Assembly: GCA_964017125.1 (NCBI GenBank)
Contig: OZ024905.1
Span: 39,660,869-39,724,868, forward strand
Direction: 5' to 3'
Source of the DNA: Flabesymbios commensalis
Lineage: Eukaryota > Annelida > Polychaeta > Terebellida > Flabelligeridae
Length of the DNA stretch: 64,000 nt
Part shown: positions 14,001 through 24,887 of the stretch, in pieces
Layout: each line of letters starts with the position of its first letter
Position numbering within the stretch: position 1 is the first letter of the stretch
Made by a program: the position numbers and the translations under genes
The notes under the pieces: generated by a model
Databases searched by the model: none
What the model was told of the DNA's origin: nothing
The model's input: the letters and a program-made list of their open reading frames with translations, nothing else

Positions 14001-17000
14001 AATGCATCGTAAGATGTTATCAGGTGGGAGAGCAACCCATATTTAGATGGCGATATTAATAAAAATAATAACTCGTAACACCGGCGATGTCATCTAGCGT
14101 TATCATTATTCAGTGCGCCCTTATTTCCGTGGGTGAAAAACACAAGAAGTTTATGGCATGTTATGCAAATAGACAGACACTGACATTATGACAGATATGT
14201 TTCCTGCACTCTGTAAATCTTTATATAGAGTTTTATAATAGCAGGTTTTACATCTCATTACTTTTGTAAGGTACGAGAACACCAGCGGTAGTGAGGTTCA
14301 AGAAAAAGAGGTAGTGTTGGATGAAAACGACGAGCTGTGGACGACACTGAGACACCAGCATATAGCACTTGTATCACAGTAAGTACATCAATGTAAAACC
14401 CAAAGTGATAATGATAACCACATCCTCACCAATTTCTAATTTGTATTCTTATCTCTTGTGCTGCTGAATTGTTTGTGAGTATTTTTCATTCATTTGAAGC
14501 TGGAATTGCTAACGCAATTTCAGCTTCAAATGAATGAAAAATGATATTATTTATGAGACACCTCCCAAATTGAATTATTAAATTAACTAAGCATCTACCA
14601 AAAACCATTTTATCAAAATTAGTGATATTTCTTTTGATCTACCATGCTTGAAACCGTATGTGACCCATTTGTACATAAGAAGTCTCTCAGAAAAATAAAA
14701 TATGGAGTTTATGATGCCATTGGATAGCACAGAGCTGGAGCTCCTGACGTCTACTTTCAGAATCTGCCCGGTGGACTTTGGTTGACTTCAAGTGTTTTTT
14801 AAAAATGGGTAAACCCAAGTTGGCCGCCAGCTGCCATTTTGAAGACAAATAAACAAAACATCTGATAATCACAATCATGTGATATGTCATTTGTGATTTT
14901 TATTTGGGTGTAGAACCCACTTCTGCTTTAAAATCATAATTCTAAAATTTAAGGCATCAAAATTTGACAAAAAACTAAATTCTCTAATATTAGCTCATAT
15001 CATGCATATTGCCCATTTTCTCAACTGGTACGGAGCCGACATGCGACTCATTTCAACAGCATAAGATGTAATGATTCGCATGTTTGTCTCCCATAGTATT
15101 CTGTCAACTTCTAATCACATTTACAGACGGACCTACATTTCTGTTCTTTCATCAAATAATACCTGTTTAGTCAACAAGAATAAGAAATGTTTGTTTTCAA
15201 ATTTACCAATCAGATGAAAAATGTTGAGTAAAATTGTAGATTATCCGACTTGGCTTGTGTTAAGTAAATATTGTTCTTTTTGAAGAAGTTGGGATAGTTC
15301 ACTGTGCTTTTCTAATTTTAGGCAAGTGACTAAAGCTCTAAAAGAGTTTGCTGAAGGTAAAAGGATGCGAGGAGCTGAAAAATCGTCAATGCGTGATTTA
15401 TCCCAGATGATCAAGCAGATGCCCCAGTACCAGAAAGAACTCAGCTGCTACTCAACACATCTACATCTGGCAGAAGACTGTATGAAGCAATATCAAGGGC
15501 ATGTGGACATACTCTGCAAAGTGGAACAGGTATGGTTATATGGTGGTACAGAACAGGTATGGCCATATGGTCGTAATTTAGAAAGGTTGGCTATTGCAAT
15601 TGATTATACTGTATTACAAAAGTGGAACAAGAACCTTCCCAACTTTGTAAAAAAAGTAAACAAGAAAACATGGCACATTGATATTTCTCTTGTCATATAC
15701 GCTTCTGTAAAAGAGTTTTGTATCATTTCAGGATTTGGCAATGGGTACTGATGCTGATGGTGGAAAAATCAAAGATCACATGCGTAATATAGTACCCATC
15801 CTGCTTGACCAAAACGTCTCTGCCTATGACAAGATACGCATTATTCTTCTCTACATCATTAATAAAGGAGGTCAGATTATATCATTTTCTCAGCACATGG
15901 CTGTTTCCTTTTTATTTTATTTAATTGATTGAATTGCACTAAGTTTGAAAAGATTTTGGTAAAATGGCATGTAAACTGAAGAATTTGGTAGCATTGGAGA
16001 TATTTTGGAGAAAAACTAGAGTGAAACATTTTTTTTCTGTCAATCCCCTGATATGACAGACGGTGCCCATACCATCCTGATCACATCACTAAGGATGGGC
16101 ACACCTATGAATAGTAGGAATGTTTGGCCACTTGAGACTGAGAACCAATGCTTTAGAAATTAGCAGTGGATTTCTGTCAGCCCAGTTTGTTTTGTTTTTT
16201 TGTAAGTTATTGACTTAATTTAGGTATATTCTTTCATAATTTATTATGTATCCGTGTATATATTTTACCTAGCTGATTATCAAGAGGAAGCAGCCTTCAA
16301 GCCCAGTTTTTTTCAGGACAGCTTACAACAGGACTAATCACCAGCTCTGCATAAAAATTTTGTGATCTCAATGTAAGAGTTTACCAAAGACAAAGCATAT
16401 GATTACCATATGCATTTAATACAAAGCTAGTAGTATGTACTAGTATGTATTCTCTGAACTTGGCAGCGTTAACAGACTTTGAGCTAATTTTTATTAAATA
16501 TTTTTTTGTTTGTGCAGTTGATTAGTGTCATTAATTTATATTATGTAAGCCTATATATTTGTAAAACAATTTCGTAACCTAATATAGATCGCTTAATGTA
16601 TTCAGACTAGGCCTACATGACTGCAGTCTTCAAAAGGTGGCTTTGATTCTTAGCAGTGCTATATTTGACGCGATAACGGCGGCACCGTTGACATAGATAG
16701 ACCTACGTGCTGTTGTGAGAAACTGGCCCAGCGTTGGGTCAATGCAGACGACGTCGGACCACTATTGAATCAGCATTGGACTGGCACTCCTTATTGGGAT
16801 AAGATCGGTTAAAACATGGAATAGTAACTATATCCATGCTTAAAAGTAGTGAAATACAATTTGCATAAACTAGTTGCGAATGACAATGCATATCAGTAGG
16901 CCTATCTCACGATCTATCATACCTACTATATGAATGTACCGGTACAGCAACAGCTTACCACGTTCATGGCTGTTCCTTTTTGTTGCGATTCCACCTATCA

Positions 17001-20000
17001 AACGGTGATTATCAAGACATACCTGCAAGTCTAACACACAAGTCATAATGACAGGGAAGGGGAGGGAAGACGATAAAGGAAACAGCCCCAAGAAATGGAA
17101 ACCTGGGGATTCCCCACTGACTAGACGAATGTGTGTGGGCATTGCGATATCAATGAATACAAGTTTACATGTGGCTTCAGCACTGATTCATTGCAAATGT
17201 CGCATGTTGAGCGTTTTTCAAGAAAACTAATTGTTCTGTTTGGTCCTAAATTTTAAATACTGTTTTTCTACCACACAACATTGTCAACAGTCAGACGCAC
17301 TTGACAGCAGACACGATTCAAGTTAACTCTGTCTGTGATCTGACGCTACTCTGCTGTGCGCCGCGTGTCACAGTACGGCGTATGTCAGCGTGTTCAGTGG
17401 CAAAATTGTTTCGGAGATATTCATATTTGGTTGTCTGTGACGATTTTTGGTTGTCTTGGACAACCGGACAACCACTATTACGAACCCTGTACTGCAGCTG
17501 AGAATAATAACGATATGTATTGACTTATAGAAACCATTACCATTATATGTCCATAATAATAATAAGAAATATTATGTTGATCGTAAGCACAAACTGCATT
17601 ATTATTTGTATTTAATAATGAGCAGATATCAAGATAGAACTGCTCCGTATTATAGACATGCGCCTACTGTTAAACCCGTCAAAGCGATAGGGTATGATGT
17701 GATAGCTGAAAAGCGTGAACAAATGAGGTGTGATATGACAGTTCAGATAGTGTCACCACCTATAGCCTGGAGTCACTCCCGCAAATAAACTTCAAAATAA
17801 CATTCAGCGTTAGCTTAGTTTACTTTGGATTGGAATAAATCAAATAATTTCGATTTTACGAATTTAAAGAAATTTAAAATTTATTTCCATGTTCGAATAT
17901 AAGTGCATGCACTTAGTTGCACTTATTTTCGAAAACTAAGTGCATCTTTAAATATAAGTGCATGCATGTTAATGCGCGGGGATACAGTATTACTTTGGGA
18001 TTATAAAGCTCTATTAAATATGGCACATGGCTTCATTATGGGACTACAATTATTTTTGAGCCCTGCTAATAGTTTATTAGACAGAAATGTTTGAATAATT
18101 TCGACGCTTTGTTTCACTAGTTTAAAGATTATTTTAGCCAATTTTATAAAACGTTGTTCCAGTTTTATATCTTTATTTTAAATGTCTTTATATTACTTTA
18201 TATTGAAATGTATTTTATCTTAGTTATACTGATTCTTAAGATAATAATAATATTTTTGTTTTTAGGCATTTCAGAGGAGAATCTGGCAAAACTCGTACAA
18301 CATGCCCAGATTCCTGGGGATGAAAAATTCATCATTCAGAATATGCAAAACCTGGGTATACCGATCACAGATGTATGTATTGGGAAATGTTTTTTTAAAC
18401 CTAATTATGTTATATTAATGCTACAAATGAAATTGCTCGTTTATTATAATCTACACAATCAATGGTTGCTTGTTTCTCCAATATAAGGAAATGTTGAATG
18501 AAAGGGTATCAATCCATACGATTTGAGTTTCCCAAAGTATAAAAGTATAATTTTTTTTATATGAGTGGTCTTATTTTAGGGTGGACGACGTAGACATCAC
18601 TATCAATATTGTCAGCCTGCCAATAGGCGTCAAAGAGTCTCCGAGCACACCTACCAGATGTCAAGATGGACACCTTATGTGAAGGATCTTATGGAGGTAT
18701 TATTCTCACCTTATTACCATTAAATTCACATCGATTTTATATTGGTCCACCATCTTTGATACAAACGTTAAACATATCAATATCTTCTGTTTGCTGTGTC
18801 TATATTTGTTATTCTGCTTGTGTTGTTACATTTCACTGATATGAACAATATAATTTTTTGCTTCAAGCTTTTGATTGCAATAGCAAGGCACACTATCAGT
18901 AGAGTAGTTCAGTTTTAGGTATCCAATATGGGCCTTTCCTCAAGACATGTATAATATCATAATGACAATCACAGAAGAAAGTAAGCATTTCTCATAGTTT
19001 TTTTATTCTTGTTTATCAGGAAGCCATTGAAGACAAACTGGATATCAAGAGATTTCCATTTCTTTCTGGTGGAGCAAGAAATGCAGGATTTGGGTCGGCT
19101 CCAGTGAGGTAAAATATACTTTTTCAACGAGGATTGTTAATATCTGTTTATGTTTGATAATTAGATAACACTGTACATGTACTGTTGTTTGTGTTTCATT
19201 GCATAATCACCTGGTATATGAAATTTAAAGATGTTGGAAAAAATTCATTGAAATTTAATCCACATCAACTCATCATTTTATGTCATTATATTAAAATTGT
19301 GTGTGATATTTCTTACATCCTTTGCTATGTTGTTGAAATTTTTATTCTAGTGTAATTATTGTAATGTTATTCAATGATTATTGTAGTGCAAGGTACGGAC
19401 AATGGCATAAAGATCGTGGACAGACCAGCTATAAAAGTGGTCCTCGTCTTATTATTTTTATCATTGGTGGAATTTCACAGTCTGAAATGAGAACTGCCTA
19501 TGAGGTTACCCAATCTGTCAAGAACTGGGAGGTCCTTATTGGTGAGTATTGATTTCATTATAGACATATTTCTATATTAACCAGTACTATCAGTCCACTA
19601 CTTGGCCAAATGCTTAAAAAGACCACAATCTTTTACAGACAGGCCTCGGAGATCCGTCCTCCAATGTTCCGTCTTCTTCTACATCCGTCTTGGTTTCGAT
19701 GGGAACAGATCTATCCGCCCAATGTATTTTTGCTTGTATGTTCCGTCATTCCGATGTCCACCTCCGTCATCAAATTTCGGGGACGAAAGGGTTAAATCAA
19801 TGAATAAGTGTCCCGTTGTTCCATCACATTGTCCGCCTCAGTCATCCAATCCCGGTGACGAAAAGATTAAATCAATGCATGACGTAAGCGTCTCATTGTT
19901 CTATCACGGTCAGTCACGCTAATTGTGTGAGCGCCACTTGTTTGTATAGTGATTGTGGCATGGCTTATGTCCTTTTCAAAACATCTCCCCAACACTGGCT

Positions 20001-23000
20001 AAATGCACCTAACGTGTAAGGGATTAGTGGGGGGCTAATGCGCAAATAAAACCAGGCAACACATGTTCACGATGTGAGCATTGGTTTAATGCTGGGCCAC
20101 TGCCTCTGACACCGTACCCACAACAAAGGAAGAACCACTCGTTCTACATAACACTTCTTGACGGCAGTTATATGATACAGACCAGCAAACACGAGACGTT
20201 CACCCAATGCTGGTACAATGTTGGGCCAGTGTCTGAGACGATGGGTTTACATTGTACCAACATTGGGTGAATGTTCCCTTGGTCAAAGCCAAGTCTCCCA
20301 CAGTCATAGGCCTGATTGGCACAATGTTTAATTTCGTGTGTATATAGCCGCTAGTTAAGCCGATAAAGATTAATTAATTTGACCTTCAATATGTCTGGTG
20401 TAGATATCAGTACCAAAATGTTAGATTTTGTTAACTAAATCTATAGGTATCTAACAATTTTTGTGAACAGATCGTAATTATTCAAGCCGTCATCTACGTT
20501 AAGGACATCAATTTCATAGATTAGGCCTATACTCTTAAGCCGTGAATATCTTGTGTTTCGGTTAGCAGGAAGTGTCAACACCTATTTGAGCGTTTATTGG
20601 TTTACCATTGTGAAAAGAACAGTATGCAAAGCCCTACAATAACAGGGAGACAATATTCGCACCTCCGGCAACAAGAAAATCGGGGCAGTAAGCCACCCGC
20701 CCGAGTAATGACATGCACGGTGCTATACACAGTGAAATGTGTTAGATTTGATCACGGCCATCTGTCAACACCTGAGTTGAGTGATATTGCTTGGAGTCAT
20801 TTTGACTACCAGATGAAAACATTATTATTCGGTTAAATTAACAATTGAAACAGATTAAAGCAATACTCCTTTGTTCTTTTACTATGGTAAACAGATTAAG
20901 TGTATAAAAGACACAATAGGCTTATGGTAGTCATTCAGTTTCACCATGGCTTCGAATCCATGCAAACGATGACGCACTGACCTCAATGGAGATAACAAAC
21001 GAGAAATTTGTGTTTACAAAGACGCTCATCCTAAAGCTGAGTGCTCTGATATTGCCGCTTATTTTGCCAAAGAGTGGGACGTGACAGTGGGTCGCACAAC
21101 AGTGGGTGATATTTTACGCATCAAAGAAGAGTCGATGTCTCATGAGCGCTCTGGTAGAGCAGCAAAATATGGCAAGCTTGAAGAAGCACTTATGTTGTGC
21201 TTTAATTAAAAATTTAATTAAAAAAAAACATGTAATTATATATTTGAAATAATAAAATCATGCAATTATATATTTGAAATAATAAAATTATATTTGTACC
21301 ATATTTATGTTGTTATTTTGTTGGCACAACCAATACACGTACTAATATAATAACATTACAGTATGAATTAGATATATAATATCCTCGGTTCCAACACAGC
21401 TTAGAGGGGGGGTGGGGGAGCTGCTCCGAAACTCTGCCATATTCGAAGTTCCGTCATATTTCTTGGGAACAGATGATGACTGAACATCGAGGTCTCTCCG
21501 TACATTATTTCTCATTTGAATGATATGTGGACATTTCTACTGGCTAGCTACTGGCCTGCATGCTGTTCACTCACATGGCTTACGTTCACATGGCTTACAG
21601 TCACACACATGGGAGTGGTGCGGTCATAAACATGCTCTAACATAACCATTTGTGTATTTTAATCAATTTAGGCCGCATGGACACAACAAAGTAACATAAC
21701 ATTTATTCGCGAAGCAGATAACTAATGTAATTTCTTAATATTTTAGAAAATTGTTTGAAACAAAATATCTACCTTATGGGAATGCTAGCCTGGTAAAGCC
21801 CTTTACCTACTCATAGCTGCATAGTATAGACTTTTTACCAGGTCTATTATCTAATTCATAGTTTGTGGCCATTATGTGTCTGTCAAGTGCTGTACCATTT
21901 GCGAATTTTATTTAGCTTATTGTTGATTATTTAACATAATGCATAAAAAGTGTTCCTATAATTTACAATTAATTGTTTAAAATAGAATGTTTCAATCAAG
22001 ATCATGGTTGACTGTTTGTTCATTCATTTTGTATTGACTTCCGGCCATGTTATACATCCGACTGTTGTGCAGTCAGTCATTATTTTGTACTGTTGAGAAT
22101 CCTCCTAATTATTCATGAGGTTTGTCGCTATGACTAAAGAGGCTTTGCATGCTGTGGCAGTGTATGCTGGCAGTACTGACCACAGCATGCACTGCTAGAC
22201 CCAAAGCATAGTGATAACAGCTGGACCACCCTCTCATGTACAGCTCCGTATCATACCACCCATGCTGGCTGGGTGATGAATGGCACAAGCCGTTTGTGAC
22301 ATAGTCTAAAACAGTCCATTAGAACCTGCTATGTGCAGCCACTCTTATGAGCAGCCAACCTCCTATGAGAGGCCACTTGGCCATTCCCCAAAATTGAATT
22401 TTGTATACAAATGAACCTCCTATGAGCAGCCACCTGCCTTAAGAGGCCACTTTTCCTGTGTCACAAGGGTGGCTGCTCATAGCAGGTTCTCCTGTACTGT
22501 CAGTGTCACTGAACATTTTCAGGCAGGTCTCCCAGTCTGGTGCGTCATGTTAGCCTTATTATTAGCCTCATCAACTTATTTATCTATGTTGGAGTCTAAT
22601 GTTGCGCCTGGTGCGACTTATACTTCAATGTGACTTATAGGGAGGAAAATATGGTAATTATATGATATATCTGTGTGTATAGAATGCGATTCTACTATTT
22701 CCATTAGTGATAGTACCACTGATCAATTATATTTGATAATCGGTCGTTTGGTACACCAATTATGGTAATCCCTTATAAATAATATTAATTCATTATCGCT
22801 GAAAAATCAAATCATTGACTGATTAAAAAATATTTGGTGCTTCACTTGAATTATGTTATTAGTGGCCTATATTGGTATCACAATAGTCACAGTGAACCAT
22901 ACAGGGCTAGACACTGGTAACTAGTACTTACCCCCCAAATTTATCACTTGTCCGATTTGCCACTGACATGCGTTGTCTGTTGTCACAGTCGCTGAAATTT

Positions 23001-23725
23001 AAAATGCTGCAAATTGAAGCTATTGCCCAGGGGCCACTGTCTGTAATTTTTAACTTGCCCCCACCTAAAATTAGTCGCCCCGGGCAATCGGGCAACCGTT
23101 CGTGTCAAGCCCTGCTATTGCAGTCCTTGAAAACATCTATGTATTTCGGGTGCAAAATTTATGTTGCACTCGAATTAAATTTGACATATTTGCTTTTTTG
23201 GTCTAGGTGTAACAGCTGTTGTGCAGGTCATACCCTATGCCCTGTTGTGGACCTTGGTTATAGGAATTACTTTTAAATACAACAATTGAAATATAAAATA
23301 TTATATTTCATATGAAATTGAATATTTTTAAAACACCATTTCAAAGTAAAATGACAGTCCAATTAGTGTCTATACTTTATCTGTTTATGTTTACTCAAGA
23401 CCTTGCATAATGATGAGTAGGTTTATGGAATGTGGGATGATAACAATAGTAACAGTCAGGTGGCGAATAACCATTTAGTACCAAGTGGCCAAAAATAATC
23501 AAACCCCCCGAATATTTTGTGCGAATTTAGGACACCGCGAAATGGTCGAATTCATGTTCGCACAAAATTTAATTCTTTGAAATTCGATCAATCAATGATT
23601 GCTAATATCGATGTAAATGTAAAGTTAATCCTTTTTCTCAAGACTTATCTTCTCTCATTTCAGGATCGACACATATACTACAACCAGAGGTTCTGCTGGA
23701 GGATCTACGAGAGTTGAGCAACTAA
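2064..23725 (+). CDS. STXBP1: Syntaxin-binding protein, Sec1/Munc18 family (unc-18/STXBP1 type), 16 exons
   Basis: Exons: 2064-2091, 8918-9055, 9422-9498, 9908-9986, 10206-10309, 11647-11795, 13314-13398, 13654-13784, 14271-14378, 15322-15529, 15732-15870, 18266-18372, 18580-18696, 19020-19108, 19387-19541, 23664-23725. They join in phase with GT/AG borders to 1776 nt, or 591 residues plus a stop; human STXBP1 has about 594-603. Munc18 proteins bind syntaxin and assembled SNARE complexes and drive synaptic vesicle docking and fusion from the cytosolic face. Visible family blocks include DQLSMRM (about 33-39), [46 protein letters not shown] in the domain 3a helical hairpin, [22 protein letters not shown] and the C-terminal GSTHIL. 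Exon 1 encodes MALKQAVHD and its split codon gives DKIM with exon 2, as in animal orthologues. It looks intact. Similarity is highest to STXBP1, but invertebrates usually carry one gene ancestral to STXBP1/2/3. Confidence 0.95.
2581..2965. repeat. Palindromic repeat family (GTTAGACCATTTGACATGTA core), copy 1
   Basis: The core aaaagttagaccatttgaca (about 2748-2767) recurs inverted near 2840-2870. The outer arms are weakly inverted as well: gtttttcgctcattgctcaa on the left against aaatcagcgagaaacaccca on the right. The same layout occurs near 6880-7225, 49831-50267 and 50394-50837. No coding sequence is seen, so it is best viewed as a non-autonomous inverted-repeat element. Confidence 0.65.
3862..3978. 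mobile_element. MITE with CCAGCAAACACGA ends, copy inside element A
   Basis: The ends are cggcaaacacgg and atcgtgtttgctggg, with internal text of the aatgttgagccagcattg type. This is the family seen at 9121-9235, 20182-20284, 42985-43094 and 43339-43460, which share the inverted terminal sequence CCAGCAAACACGA and an internal palindrome built from CCAACATTGG-like words. Confidence 0.6.
4178..4270. repeat. Subterminal GAAGCGTCA repeats of element A
   Basis: Near-identical 20-bp units each start tgaagcgtca and continue cggcacttaa or a close variant. Three occur in a row, followed by taaagcgtcatgg and then the inverted gtgacgcttggacgcttt just before the terminal inverted repeat. Clusters of short subterminal repeats are typical transposase-binding regions in hAT elements; that role is inferred here. 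Confidence 0.6.
6021..6098. repeat. Tandem pair of a 45-bp unit with a GTCCGAGC hairpin
   Basis: Each unit contains ggtccgagctgggctcggac, a short hairpin, followed by ttagactgc or ttggactgc. The two copies start at 6021 and 6066. The same stem word, gtccgagct...agctcggac, forms the perfect palindrome at 50838-50881. Confidence 0.75.
6480..6680. repeat. Short direct repeats (catttcgcccccgtcatt)
   Basis: Words such as catttcgcccccgtcattt, ggacgtttcgc and tttcgcatcat recur several times. This makes overlapping low-complexity open frames on both strands, which I do not regard as genes. The neighbouring ggccacccta...gaccacattt (about 6434-6470) is the inverse of a block near 2400-2450. Confidence 0.55.
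6701..6782. repeat. 82-bp near-perfect hairpin flanked by TTAG/TTAA
   Basis: The arms at 6701-6739 and 6744-6782 pair over 39 bases with one mismatch around a four-base loop. The outer end is CCCTTTCACCACT. Flanks are ttag on the left and ttaa on the right. The CCCTTT end beside TTAA fits piggyBac-type MITEs such as those at 12096-12319 and 23892-24124. Confidence 0.75.
6880..7225. repeat. Palindromic repeat family, copy 2
   Basis: Contains aaaagttagaccatttgaca near 6990 and an outer arm, ttgagaattgactgagaaat (about 7159-7178), which matches the copy at 49831-50267. The inner inverted half is more decayed than in the other copies. Confidence 0.6.
7275..8291. mobile_element. hAT-like element, copy B, inverted and truncated relative to copy A
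   Basis: The block reads as the reverse complement of about 3006-3980, collinear over roughly 1 kb with many substitutions and small gaps. It ends ggaaaccctg at 8291, the CAGGGTTTCC terminus. It starts at the end of the nested CAGCAAACACGA MITE, so the right part of copy A, including the subterminal repeats, is missing. The two arms make a ~1 kb inverted repeat separated by ~3.3 kb within one intron. Confidence 0.7.
9121..9235. mobile_element. MITE with CCAGCAAACACGA-type ends (intron 2)
   Basis: The left end is ccaggaaacacaagg and the right end is ctcgtgcttgctgg, with internal gaaccagtattgg and caaaccagctttgg words. Same family as the copy at 43339-43460. It sits wholly within the intron between exons 2 and 3. 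Confidence 0.55.
10563..10747. mobile_element. Tigger/pogo-like MITE (GAACCTGCTATGAGCAGCCAC ends), intron 5 copy
   Basis: The left end is agaacctgctaccatcagcc and the right end is the inverse gtggcttctcatagcaggtt followed by ctcctgta. Same family as 26133-26308 and 22312-22498. More decayed than the copy at 26133. Confidence 0.7.
11176..11570. repeat. Inverted-repeat element in intron 5
   Basis: The left arm ggcctaaaaaaagtattgtt continues into tgtttccgattt; the right arm is its inverse, aaatcggaaacaaacatata followed by a T-run and ggcc. Inside, attcttacctaccgattggtt and tttcttacctacccactggtt are a tandem pair about 70 bp apart. No coding sequence is seen. Confidence 0.6.
12016..12087. mobile_element. 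Small TTAA-flanked hairpin element
   Basis: Left TTAA 12012-12015 then TTCTTTCAGTGCAGGGACC; right GGGTCCCCGTGCTGAAAGGG then TTAA 12088-12091. The arms are inverted. A related block at about 31909-32012 shares the internal words cagacctcagattctgacgt. TTAA plus CCCTTT ends suggest the piggyBac superfamily. Confidence 0.6.
12096..12319. mobile_element. TTAA-flanked MITE with internal hairpin (piggyBac-like)
   Basis: TTAA at 12092-12095 and 12320-12323 flank inverted ends CCCTTTCAAGCC and GGGCTTAAAGGG. An internal hairpin at about 12130-12180 pairs ccactacaagtcgtgaattg with its inverse. No coding sequence is seen. It abuts the previous small element end to end. Confidence 0.65.
14452..14545. repeat. 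Internal hairpin of the TTAA MITE family (intron 9)
   Basis: tcattcatttgaagctggaa pairs with its inverse about 45 bases on, around ttgctaacgcaa. The left text ctcttgtgctgctgaattgt is the inverse of the right flank of the copy at 24644-24883. The outer TTAA ends are not both recognisable here. Confidence 0.6.
15871..18265 (+). other. Intron 11 of the STXBP1-like gene (2.4 kb)
   Basis: No coding sequence is convincing. A block near 16690-16790 (cccagcgttgggtcaatg, gaatcagcattggactgg) resembles the interior of the CCAGCAAACACGA MITEs. The text near 17455-17500 ends gaaccctgtactg, reminiscent of a hAT end. The rest is AT-rich and unexplained. Confidence 0.5.
20182..20284. mobile_element. MITE with CCAGCAAACACGA-type end
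   Basis: It starts ccagcaaacacgagacgttc and forms an internal palindrome: cacccaatgctggtacaatg on the left against cattgtaccaacattgggtg on the right. The right terminal sequence is decayed. A second, poorer relative lies just upstream at about 20060-20130. Confidence 0.6.
20946..21206 (+). pseudogene. pogo/Tigger transposase remnant (CENP-B-like N-terminal DNA-binding domain)
   Basis: The translation shows [20 protein letters not shown] followed by [20 protein letters not shown]. This is the first helix-turn-helix of the CENP-B/Tigger type, which binds the transposon ends. An in-frame TGA follows the ninth codon, and near the end (about 21180) the expected KLEEAL reading is one base out of frame. 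The DDE catalytic domain is absent, so this is a dead 5' fragment. Tigger-like MITEs with TA target sites occur in the same window (22312-22498, 26133-26308, 10563-10747), which fits a past active Tigger population. It lies in the last intron of the STXBP1-like gene in the same orientation. Confidence 0.8.
22312..22498. mobile_element. Tigger/pogo-like MITE, last-intron copy
   Basis: The left end is ttagaacctgctatgtgcag and the right end is ggctgctcatagcaggttct followed by cctgtactg, with a second inner pair of ggccact words. Same family and similar length as 26133-26308. Confidence 0.75.
22902..23114. mobile_element. hAT-like MITE with CAGGGCT ends
   Basis: The left end cagggctagacactggtaac and the right end gcaaccgttcgtgtcaagcc followed by ctg are imperfect inverted repeats of the CAGGGC type. 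The inside carries gcccaggggcc and gccccgggcaatcgggc. No matching 8-bp flank duplication is seen. Confidence 0.55.
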
Positions 23726-24560
23726 TCTGCACATTGAAGAGCAAGAAAGAACAACTATCTTCATATGCTAATCAACCAGCAAAGACGACATTCTATTATA
23801 AGATAACACTGAACTGTTATCTAACATTAAGAGTGATAATTGTGGTACATGTTCACACATGATAGTTATTTATTCTTCACATCTGTGTTAACCCTTATAC
23901 TGCTAGGTGACTTAGTTAATTTTCAACCACTTGACTTGAGGTTGCGTCTCGCTACCGCGATCCACAACCTCAAGTGGTTGAAAATTACTTGTATTTCTTT
24001 AATTTGAGACCAAACATTTACAAATCTTGATGTTTAAACAGTCACTTCATTTCTTAAAACAGTGATTCAATCGGCTTATCAAACGGATTTAAGACAACTA
24101 TTGTCGTGATCAGCAGGCAAAGGGTTAAAAAAAGTAGATTGATCTGCTGACAAATGTGAGAACGTCAAGTCACCCATTTTTCTAAGTATTATTCCGATCT
24201 TACTTCTGGCTGATTTGTTGTCTTCACGCAATTGAAGTTAGGAATCACTACCGGGAATCACAGATGTGTGGAAATACGACTAAACTGTTCACGTTCAGCT
24301 TAAAACATTTACAAGTAACATAGGTGTGCAATACCACAAGAGACTGCAAATACAATTGTATCACATACAAATGTACAGTTCCAAGTGTATTTAATGCATA
24401 TTGTAATGTTACATTATGCGGTTATATATGCAGTTGTTATAATCATGGTTAAATACAGAAGCAATTCCATTCATTTTTTAAGGAATGCACATATAGAATA
24501 AGTATGCACATTATCTTTAATTTAGAGCTGACTTTGTAATAAATATACCCTTGCGATGTT
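23726..24560 (+). other. 3' UTR of the STXBP1-like gene with candidate poly(A) signals
   Basis: The sequence after the TAA at 23723-23725 is non-coding. AATAAA occurs at 24538-24543 and again at 24696-24701. Which one is used cannot be told; AT-rich sequence produces such hexamers by chance. A TTAA-flanked MITE at 23892-24124 lies inside, so the transcript would carry its hairpin. Confidence 0.4.
23892..24124. mobile_element. TTAA-flanked MITE with long internal hairpin, in the 3' UTR region
   Basis: TTAA 23888-23891 and 24125-24128 flank ends cccttatactgctaggtgac and gtgatcagcaggcaaaggg. Inside, tttcaaccacttgacttgag pairs with ctcaagtggttgaaaatt around a CG-rich loop (about 23918-23985). 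A relative of this hairpin lies near 32050-32115. Confidence 0.7.
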
Positions 24561-24643
24561 TTTGTGTTGGCATGAGTGATGAACATGAATCTCAAGCATT
24601 TTACAAATATTTACCAATTTCGTTGTTACAAAAAACATGTCAA

Positions 24644-24883
24644 CCCTTTTAATACTGGAACCTTATATATACAGTTTTAGCCAAGTTTCAATTCGAATAA
24701 AAAACACTGAAATTGATCAAACAGTTCATGAGAGAATGATCTGTTATTCGTTTCTTTCAATTTGAAGGGTGTTTATTTTCTATAAAGAATATTATTATTT
24801 CGTCATTTGAAGCCGGAAATTGCATTAGCAATTCCAGCTTTAAATGAAAAAAAATAGATACAAACAATTCAGCAGCACAAGGG
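24644..24883. mobile_element. TTAA-type MITE with internal hairpin
   Basis: The right end is gcagcacaaggg followed by TTAA at 24884-24887. The left end is ccctttt, beside gtcaa rather than TTAA. The hairpin cgtcatttgaagccggaaat / attccagctttaaatga lies at about 24800-24845. The same hairpin recurs near 14490, 32200 and 41890. Confidence 0.55.
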
Positions 24884-24887
24884 TTAA

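Larger units (their letters stand above)
19542..23663 (+). other. Last intron of the STXBP1-like gene (4.1 kb)
   Basis: The donor ggtgagt follows the first base of the Gly codon at 19541; the acceptor is tttcag at 23663. It contains a CCAGCAAACACGA MITE (20182-20284), a Tigger transposase remnant (20946-21206), a Tigger-like MITE (22312-22498) and a hAT-like MITE (22902-23114). The piece 22595-22650, with cgacttata words, resembles the end of another widespread MITE. The remaining stretches show nothing I can name. Confidence 0.7.
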
